Origin: JAOBAU01 sp034667465 | Lineage (GTDB): Bacteria; Acidobacteriota; Thermoanaerobaculia; Gp7-AA8 | Length of the DNA stretch: 64,000 bases | Assembly (NCBI GenBank): GCA_034667465.1 | Contig: JAXDJV010000002.1 | Span: 682,001-746,000 of the forward strand | Reading direction: 5' to 3' | Shown: one piece after another, positions 58,878 to 64,000 of the stretch | Numbering within the stretch: the first letter of the stretch is position 1 | Layout of the letters: every line of letters begins with the position of its first letter | The notes under the pieces: model-generated | Told to the model about the DNA's origin: nothing | The model's input: only the letters and a program-made list of their open reading frames with translations | Databases searched by the model: none | Position numbers and translations under genes: made by a program

Positions 58878-59850
58878 GCGGCAGCGCGTAGCAGAGCGCC
58901 AAGACGAGCATTGGCGAAACGCCGTCGTACAGCAGGTACGAGAACGGCGCGCAAAGCGCGAACGCGAGCCAGATGCCGTCGGCGAACGGCGCGAATGCCA
59001 GCCAGTACCAGGGGTGAATCGCCGGCGAGCAAATCAGCAGCGCGCCGATTGCACCCTGAATCGAGCGGCGCTTCGTCGCGATGGCGATTCCGATCGCAGC
59101 GCAGACGCCGAGCACCGCGCGCGTCGTGTAGTTGCTGCAGACGAGCGCGATCAGCGAGTAGAGCGGCGAGTTGAAGATCCAGCGCGTGGCGTAGTCGCGC
59201 ATGCCCGGCATCACCGGACCGATGAGCGCGAACGGTACGAACGGAATCAGCAGCACGAACAGGAACGCGAGCGCGAAGCGCGTTCGTCGCGTGGCGCCGA
59301 GGAACAGCACCGGGATCGCTGCGATCGGAATCACCTTCATGCCGACCGCCATCGCTGCCGCGGCGCCCGATCGTTTCCTCCACGCGATGAACAGCAGCAT
59401 CGCGGCGAGCACTTCGATGTGCGCGCTCCACGCGCCTTCGAAGATCAGCGGCGGAAACGTCGCATACGCGAGGCGGCCGCGGCGCAGCATCATGATGACT
59501 GCGAGGTCGGCGGCGAGCAGCAGCAATCGCCAGGCGATGAGGTTGTGCGCGATCGCGAAGACGAGCTCCGCGTGCGGCGGATAGATCGTCGCGATGTCGC
59601 GATGATTGACGCGCGGATCGTTCGGCAGCGACGCGTACGGATTGCGTCCCGACGCCAGCGTTCGTCCGTCCCACATGTATCGCCAGACGTCGCCTGACAG
59701 CAGCGGCTCCGCGAAGAGGAAGAACGCGCGCAGCACGATGGCGATGACGATCGCGTTACGCATCGACGTCTCGGCGCGCCGCACGACGAGCCACGCAAGC
59801 GCGGCGATCGCGTAGTCGACGACGAAGCCGGTGAAGCTGAAATGCCGCAT
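58783..59850 (-). CDS. Multi-pass membrane glycosyltransferase, C-terminus altered by repeat
   Basis: From ATG 59850 the product has 355 residues and about nine hydrophobic segments (FTGFVVDYAIAALAWLVV first). The GT-C type loop AEPLLSGDVWRYMWDGRTLASGRNPYASLP, with the acidic site after the first helices, and DIATIYPPHAELVF suggest a polyprenol-phosphate-mannose type enzyme. The last 30 residues (KSKLGVRSGNLTLEHSTDG...) are translated from the inverted repeat at 58765-58877, so the native C-terminus has been replaced. The open frame upstream of 59850 runs antisense to the next gene and is not supported. Confidence 0.78.
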   Translation of the reverse strand: MRHFSFTGFVVDYAIAALAWLVVRRAETSMRNAIVIAIVLRAFFLFAEPLLSGDVWRYMWDGRTLASGRNPYASLPNDPRVNHRDIATIYPPHAELVFAIAHNLIAWRLLLLAADLAVIMMLRRGRLAYATFPPLIFEGAWSAHIEVLAAMLLFIAWRKRSGAAAAMAVGMKVIPIAAIPVLFLGATRRTRFALAFLFVLLIPFVPFALIGPVMPGMRDYATRWIFNSPLYSLIALVCSNYTTRAVLGVCAAIGIAIATKRRSIQGAIGALLICSPAIHPWYWLAFAPFADGIWLAFALCAPFSYLLYDGVSPMLVLALCYALPLKSKLGVRSGNLTLEHSTDGANSTLKSNFQI

Positions 59851-59883
59851 GACCAGCGGCGCGGCCGCGACGGAAGCGGCGAG

Positions 59884-59889
59884 TAGAAT
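59884..59889 (+). promoter_or_regulatory. -10 element TAGAAT of the GT2 gene
   Basis: TAGAAT lies 12 bases before ATG 59902, a slightly longer gap than at the other genes. Confidence 0.4.
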
Positions 59890-59901
59890 CAGCGCAGTTC
59901 G

Positions 59902-61335
59902 ATGACGACCCTCGACGCCTCGATTCTCATCGCGTACTACCTCGCTCTCGGCGTCCTCGCGATCTGCAGCGTCCATCGCTTTCATCTTGTCAGATTGCGC
60001 CGCCGCTACGGCGTCGCGGCGACGCGCGGAATCGCACGCGTTCCTGATGAGTGGCCGTCCGTCACCGTGCAGCTTCCGCTCTTCAACGAAGCGAGTGTCG
60101 CCGAGCGCCTGGTCGACGCCGCGGCCGCGATCGACTACGAAGGTCCGCTGCTCATCCAGCTGCTCGACGATTCGACGGACGAGACGAGCGCGCTCGTCGC
60201 TGCACGCGTTGCGCACTGGCGAACGCGTGGCGTCGACATCGAGCACATTCGGCGCGCATCACGCGACGGATACAAAGCCGGCGCACTCGCGCACGGCATG
60301 TCGCGCAGCACGAGCGAGCTCTTCGCGGTCTTCGACGCCGACTTCGTCCCGCCGCCGCACATCCTTCGCGAGATGGTTCCGTACTTCGCCGGCGCGCGCG
60401 TCGGCATGGTGCAGGCGCGCTGGGGACATCTCAATCGCAATCGTTCGATCCTCACGCGCGTTCAGGCGATCTATCTCGATGCGCACTTCGCGATCGAATC
60501 GGCGGCGCGCCATCTCAGCGGACGCTTTTTCAACTTCAACGGCACCGCCGGCATCTGGCGGCGCGAAGCGATCGAAGCGGCCGGCGGCTGGTCGGCCTCG
60601 ACGCTCACCGAGGATTTGGATTTGTCGTATCGAGCCCAGCTCGAAGGATGGGAGTTCGTGTTTCTGCCGGCGCTCGAAGTTCCGGCGGAGCTGCCGGCGA
60701 CGCTCAGCGGATTTCAGGAGCAGCAGCATCGCTGGGCGAAGGGCTCGATTCAGACCGCGCGCAAACTGCTGCCGCGCGTATGGCGCAGCCCGCATTCACG
60801 CGGCGTGAAAACCGAAGCAACGTTTCATCTGCTGAACAACGTCGCGTATCTGCTGACGACGCTCGTCGCTCTCCTCATCGTTCCGGCGATCGTCATCCGC
60901 CAGCGCCTCGGCATGACGCCGCTGCTCATCGGCGACGCCATCGTCTTCGCGATCTCCACCGGTTCGGTGGGGCTCTTCTACATCGAAGGCCAGCGTTACG
61001 CGGGACGCGGCGCGCCATCGCTGCGCGAGCTGATGGCAGTGCTGCCGATCGGCGTCGGCATTTCGATCCGCAACGCCGCGGCGGTGCTCGAAGGACTCGT
61101 CGGTGGCGGCGGACACTTTCGCCGCACGCCGAAGCACGGCGATGCCGCGACGGTCTCGTTCGAACGACCGCCGCGGTTGCCGATCAGTGAGTTGCTGCTG
61201 ACCGCGTTTTTCGCGATCGCCGTCGCGCTCTTCGCATCGGCGCGGCAGTGGATGTCGGTGCCGTTCCTGATGCTGTTTCTCAGCGGCTACGCGTACGTCG
61301 CGCTCGGCGCGACGCGCGAGCATTTAAGTAGCTGA
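59902..61335 (+). CDS. Family 2 glycosyltransferase, membrane-bound (processive type)
   Basis: A 477-residue protein with an N-terminal helix (SILIAYYLALGVLAICSVH). The GT2 catalytic domain starts WPSVTVQLPLFNEASVAERLV. Its acidic motifs are LLDDSTDET near residue 95, FAVFDADFVPP near 145, and TLTEDLDLSYRAQ near 235 with the acceptor-site QQHRWAKGSIQ near 275. Four C-terminal helices follow (for example TTLVALLIVPAIVI). This is the cellulose/ceramide glucosyltransferase-like plan with Q/RxxRW. It is divergent from a GT-C gene, so both may serve surface glycan synthesis. Confidence 0.9.
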   Translation: MTTLDASILIAYYLALGVLAICSVHRFHLVRLRRRYGVAATRGIARVPDEWPSVTVQLPLFNEASVAERLVDAAAAIDYEGPLLIQLLDDSTDETSALVAARVAHWRTRGVDIEHIRRASRDGYKAGALAHGMSRSTSELFAVFDADFVPPPHILREMVPYFAGARVGMVQARWGHLNRNRSILTRVQAIYLDAHFAIESAARHLSGRFFNFNGTAGIWRREAIEAAGGWSASTLTEDLDLSYRAQLEGWEFVFLPALEVPAELPATLSGFQEQQHRWAKGSIQTARKLLPRVWRSPHSRGVKTEATFHLLNNVAYLLTTLVALLIVPAIVIRQRLGMTPLLIGDAIVFAISTGSVGLFYIEGQRYAGRGAPSLRELMAVLPIGVGISIRNAAAVLEGLVGGGGHFRRTPKHGDAATVSFERPPRLPISELLLTAFFAIAVALFASARQWMSVPFLMLFLSGYAYVALGATREHLSS

Positions 61336-61770
61336 CTTCTGCATCCACGTCGCCGCGCGCCGCTGCATCTCGTCTTCCGAAACGTCTTCGACATGCGTGG
61401 CGATCCACCAGCTGTTGCCGGCGACGTCCTGCACGCCGGCGTTGCGATCGCCGTAGAACTGATCGGCCGGTTCCATCAGCGACGTGCCGCCCGCTTCGAG
61501 TCCGCGACGATAGAGAGCGTCGGTGTCTTCGACGTAAAGATAAATGCTCACCGGCTGCGATGGGAACTTCTCGGAGCCGTCGGCAATCATCACCATCGAA
61601 TCGCCGATCTGAATCGTTGCATGACGAACGGTGCCGTCGTCGCGCGTCATCTTCTCGTGCACCTTCGCGTCGAACGCGCGCACGACAAAATCGAGCACGC
61701 CGCCCGCGTTGTTCGTGACTATGTACGGCGTCACGGTGTGAAAGCCTTCCGGAATCGGTTTGACTGCCAT
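61324..61770 (-). CDS. VOC-fold protein (PhnB/glyoxalase-like)
   Basis: A 148-residue protein. PIPEGFHTVTPYIVTNNAGGVLDFVVRAF, then DGTVRHATIQIGDSMVMIAD, VSIYLYVEDTDALYRRGLEAGG and FYGDRNAGVQDVAGNSWWIATHVEDVS give two beta-alpha-beta-beta-beta units of the PhnB-like VOC family. The His/Gln and Glu-type metal positions are only partly conserved. The 3' end overlaps the glycosyltransferase gene by 12 bases. An AraC-type regulator lies 74 bases upstream on the same strand, a frequent neighbour of such proteins. Confidence 0.88.
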   Translation of the reverse strand: MAVKPIPEGFHTVTPYIVTNNAGGVLDFVVRAFDAKVHEKMTRDDGTVRHATIQIGDSMVMIADGSEKFPSQPVSIYLYVEDTDALYRRGLEAGGTSLMEPADQFYGDRNAGVQDVAGNSWWIATHVEDVSEDEMQRRAATWMQKSAT

Positions 61771-61843
61771 GGGTGAAATCCTCCTGCCGGCATCGTCGGC
61801 TCCGGCGTCGCGCGGGTATTGGAAAAATCGGAAGTCGCCGCGA

Positions 61844-62659
61844 TTAGTCGGGCATCGGCACGTGACTGAGGTGCTCGCTGCGTTGTGTGAGATACGCGGT
61901 CGGCGTCAGGCCCGAGAAGGCGCGGAAGTCATTGATGAAGTGCGCCTGATCGAAGTATCCGCAGTCGTGCGCGACGTCCGCCCAGTCGACGTCATCTTTC
62001 ATCGCGACGCGATGGACGACATCGTGAAAGCGGCGGATGCGGCTGAAGAGTTTCGGCGCGAGGCCGACCTCGTTGCGAAAGAGCGTGTTGAAGTGTCGCG
62101 CGCTCATCCCGAGCTGATCGGTCACCGCGGAGATGGCGCGATGCGGCCTGGCCGTGAACTCGCGCAGCGCGAACGCGATCGCCGGATGTCGTTCGAGCGG
62201 CGCTGAGACACGAGCAAGCAGCGCCTGTTCGAGCAGGCGGAACTTCGCGTCCGGAGTCGGCGCGGCGAGGAGACGTTCGCGCAGTTCGGATGCGGCGCGG
62301 CCCCAGAGCTCGTCGAGTGAAAGCTGGCGATCCTGAATCTCGGCTGCCGGCATGCCGAGGAATGGGAAAGCGCCGCCGGGCCGGAAATGAACGCCGATGA
62401 TCGACTGCTGCTGCGACGTGTCGAGCACGCAGAACTCGGAGTACGGACCGGAGATGATCGCGCCCGGCTGACGATCGACGAGCCGTCCATCCTGCGCGTA
62501 GACATCGAATGCGTCGTCGAGCAGGTTGATGACCAGCTCGCTCGTCCCCATCGGCAGGAGACGTTCGCGCGCGTGCGCCGGCGCGTAGCCTTCGTACAGC
62601 CAGAACAGCTCCGCGAATCGCGAGAGCGGCGGGCTCGGTACGAAGTGATGAAAACGCAT
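61844..62659 (-). CDS. AraC-family transcriptional regulator
   Basis: A 271-residue protein. The N-terminal domain (FHHFVPSPPLSRFAELFWLYEGY, LLPMGTSELVINLLDD, IISGPYSEFCVLDTSQQQSIIGVHFRPGGAFPFLG) is the DUF6597-type sensor. The C-terminal 100 residues hold two helix-turn-helix units (ISAVTDQLGMSARHFNTLFRNEVGLAPKLFSRIRRF and WADVAHDCGYFDQAHFINDFRAFSGLTPTAYL). It would bind DNA near its own or neighbouring genes, plausibly the VOC gene. It starts at ATG 62659, with an ATG at 62662 also possible. Confidence 0.9.
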   Translation of the reverse strand: MRFHHFVPSPPLSRFAELFWLYEGYAPAHARERLLPMGTSELVINLLDDAFDVYAQDGRLVDRQPGAIISGPYSEFCVLDTSQQQSIIGVHFRPGGAFPFLGMPAAEIQDRQLSLDELWGRAASELRERLLAAPTPDAKFRLLEQALLARVSAPLERHPAIAFALREFTARPHRAISAVTDQLGMSARHFNTLFRNEVGLAPKLFSRIRRFHDVVHRVAMKDDVDWADVAHDCGYFDQAHFINDFRAFSGLTPTAYLTQRSEHLSHVPMPD

Positions 62660-62669
62660 CATCGCCGAC

Positions 62670-63233
62670 TTACATCGGCGGCTTTTGCGTCGTCGTCGCC
62701 GGCGGCTGGTTCGCCGGATTCTGCTGCATGGCGTGCTCGGCGGCGGCCGGATCGTCGAAGCGCTCGTCGAGCGTGTCGTCGTACGTTGCCGCTGTCGCGC
62801 GCTCGGCGTCGGACTTCTTCTTCGCCGCGATTTCCTTCGCCTTCTTCTCCGCTTCCTGTTTCTTCACCGCTTCGGCGCGGCGCGCGTACTCGGCGGCCAT
62901 TGGATCGACCGGCTTCGGTTTCGGCGGCGGAAGCGGTGCGGGAAGCTCGGGGAGTTTCTCGGCCTGAGTGATGTGGCCGCCCGATTTCGACAGCGTGTCG
63001 TTCGTGATGACGTTTCCGGGCTTCGCCTTGCCGCGCTTCGATTTCTTCGCGGCCGCGACGAGCGGCGAGTCGGTTGCACTCGGCGGAGCGGTGACGATCG
63101 GGGCCGGAGCGGGCGCCGATGCTGCAGCAGTGGGAGCGGGTTCCGCTTTCTTCGTCTCCGGTTTCTTTGCTTCAGCAGCGCTGAGCACGCCGGCGGCGAG
63201 AAGAAGACAGCATGCGATCGAGAGCTCTTTCAT
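62670..63233 (-). CDS. Secreted Lys/Pro/Ala-rich protein of unknown function
   Basis: A 187-residue protein from ATG 63233, with GGAGATC upstream. A signal peptide (MKELSIACCLLLAAGVLSAAEA) is followed by a Lys/Pro/Ala linker (KKPETKKAEPAPTAAASAP), a short conserved-looking core PGNVITNDTLSKSGGHITQAEKLPELP near residue 75, and a charged helix EAVKKQEAEKKAKEIAAKKKSD near 125 likely to form a coiled coil. The core resembles short domains on other acidobacterial periplasmic proteins, but no function is known. It lies 8 bases upstream of the AraC gene on the same strand. Confidence 0.72.
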   Translation of the reverse strand: MKELSIACCLLLAAGVLSAAEAKKPETKKAEPAPTAAASAPAPAPIVTAPPSATDSPLVAAAKKSKRGKAKPGNVITNDTLSKSGGHITQAEKLPELPAPLPPPKPKPVDPMAAEYARRAEAVKKQEAEKKAKEIAAKKKSDAERATAATYDDTLDERFDDPAAAEHAMQQNPANQPPATTTQKPPM

Positions 63234-63315
63234 CACGGATCTCCGCCAGGTCCAATGTTACGCTTCCGCCCTGAAATTTCAGGCCGCCCCGAATCTTGCA
63301 TTTTTGTTCAGCTCG

Positions 63316-63891
63316 ATGTCTCCCGAGATCCTTCTACAGAAGTTCGGCTACCTCGCCGTTTTCCTCGGGACCTTCCTCGAGGGCGAGACCATTCTCGTCA
63401 TGGCGGGTTTCTTCTCCGAGCGCGGCCATCTCGACTTCATGCTGGTCGTGATCACGGCGTTCTTCGGCTCGTACACCGGCCACGTCGCCTGGTTCTGGCT
63501 CGGCCGCGCGAAAGGAGTCAAGATCCTCGACCGTTTCCCGAAGATGAAGAACCATTTCGGGAAAGGGATTCGGATGTTCGAGCGCTACGGCGCGCCGGCG
63601 ATTTTCATCACACAGTGGCTGTACGGACTGCGGATTACCTGCGCTGTCGTGATCGGCATCTCAAAAATCTCGACGATCAAGTTCCTGGTCTACGAGGCGT
63701 TGAGCTGCCTGATGTGGTCGATCGTCATCGCCGCGGCCGGCTTCTACTTCGGCTTCGCCGTCGAGCGCGTGCTCGGCAAAGCGGCGCACATCGAGAAGTA
63801 CGGCCTCGCGCTGCTGCTCGCAGCAGGAGTCGGCTTCTGGCTGTGGCACCGCTACAAAGAAAAGAAAGAAGCCGCCCCGCCCGCCGACTGA
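63316..63891 (+). CDS. DedA/SNARE-associated membrane protein
   Basis: A 191-residue inner-membrane protein with four to five hydrophobic segments. GYLAVFLGTFLEGETILVMAGFFSERG near residue 10 contains the re-entrant Glu of the family. GSYTGHVAWFWLGRAKGVKILDRFPK follows, then FERYGAPAIFITQWLYGLRITCAVVIGISKIS with the conserved Arg and Gly. DedA proteins are flippases linked to polyprenyl-phosphate or lipid recycling. The start is ATG 63316; the open frame upstream is antisense to the preceding gene. The C-terminus is a basic tail. Confidence 0.9.
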   Translation: MSPEILLQKFGYLAVFLGTFLEGETILVMAGFFSERGHLDFMLVVITAFFGSYTGHVAWFWLGRAKGVKILDRFPKMKNHFGKGIRMFERYGAPAIFITQWLYGLRITCAVVIGISKISTIKFLVYEALSCLMWSIVIAAAGFYFGFAVERVLGKAAHIEKYGLALLLAAGVGFWLWHRYKEKKEAAPPAD

Positions 63892-63910
63892 ACCCGTACA
63901 TCCGGCAATG

Positions 63911-63957
63911 ATCCGCCGCGAAGCCGTTCGCCGAGGCTTGGCCAGGCAACGCAGCGG
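63911..63957. repeat. 47-base dispersed repeat, copy 2
   Basis: ATCCGCCGCGAAGCCG at 63911-63926 and CAACGCAGCGG at 63947-63957, with the same 36-base offset as at 14187-14233. It lies between two convergent genes. Confidence 0.55.
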
Positions 63958-63968
63958 CGCGTCGCCGC

Positions 63969-64000
63969 CTAGCCTTCGAAGTGCTTGAACTCCAGCTCTG
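63969..64000 (-). CDS. 3' end of an unidentified gene
   Basis: On the minus strand the bases from the window end read ELEFKHFEG and a TAG stop at 63971-63969. The position 78 bases after DedA and the codon choice (CTG, GAG, TTC, AAG, CAC) fit the end of a real gene, but only nine residues are visible and no family can be named. Confidence 0.4.
   Translation of the reverse strand, partial: ELEFKHFEG

Overview
This 64 kb window is GC-rich chromosomal DNA from a Gram-negative-type bacterium. It has an intact SecDF-YajC exporter, many signal peptides and lipoprotein signals, a TonB-like C-terminal domain, c-type cytochromes and periplasmic proteins. The mix of families (fused MaeB-phosphotransacetylase, split glycine decarboxylase GcvPA/GcvPB, DUF255 thioredoxin protein, SelB, CxxC zinc-ribbon protein) and of dispersed palindromes (the element whose translation reads HPERSEGSG, the CTGAGTGC element and the GGGGTCAG element) fits Acidobacteriota best. 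That placement is an inference. No rRNA or tRNA gene, CRISPR array, prophage or complete insertion sequence was seen.

Layout. 1-3.7 kb: tgt(partial)-yajC-secD-secF, closed by a strong terminator. 3.7-7.8 kb: secreted or surface proteins of unknown role, including a calcium-binding protein gene carrying two single-base deletions and an 8-cysteine mini-protein. 7.9-17.2 kb: maeB, a response regulator, mnmA, a rhomboid-like protein without catalytic residues, DUF5655, ogt, glmS and a fibronectin-like lipoprotein. 17.2-23.3 kb: DUF255 protein, a membrane glycosyltransferase, a long unknown protein and xerC. 23.3-27.7 kb: the glycine cleavage operon gcvT-gcvH-gcvPA-gcvPB. 27.8-34.7 kb: an AI-2E permease fused to a cobalamin-binding-like module, YjbR, HIT, prmC, an ABC ATPase, an ECF sigma/anti-sigma/membrane-protein operon and an AlkD-like protein. 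34.7-39 kb: icd, nfo, an SH3-TonB protein and argF. 39-44 kb: an unknown protein and the operon moaD-moaE-nudix-MBL-M14 peptidase, then DUF1858 and HD-domain genes. 44-48 kb: an RNA-like intergenic region with two tiny ORFs, polA and a lipoprotein with a histone-H1-like tail. 48-54 kb: a cytochrome P450 and di-haem cytochrome c operon, selB and DUF72. 54-58.8 kb: a zinc ribbon, a transsulfuration pair, plsY and gpsA. 58.8-64 kb: two glycosyltransferases, a VOC protein, an AraC regulator, a Lys/Pro/Ala-rich secreted protein, DedA and the edge of another gene.

Two regulatory themes stand out. First, about eighteen genes have a TANNNT hexamer only 6-12 bases before an ATG or GTG, usually with no Shine-Dalgarno sequence, which suggests widespread leaderless transcription. 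This also moves several starts (argF, moaD, HD protein, polA, selB, cysK, plsY). Second, one 32-33 base motif (GGTAGGGAAA, 10 or 11 bases, then YGTCACTCC) occurs exactly three times. Each copy lies just upstream of genes for exported or redox proteins: the calcium-binding pair, the secreted trio at 6.1-7.75 kb and the P450/cytochrome c operon. It looks like the promoter of one alternative sigma factor or the operator of one regulator.

A third theme is that dispersed palindromes have shaped gene ends. Three unrelated proteins end in the same repeat-encoded tail (L-x-S-x-A-stop), and other genes take a stop, a start codon or a -10 element from a repeat.
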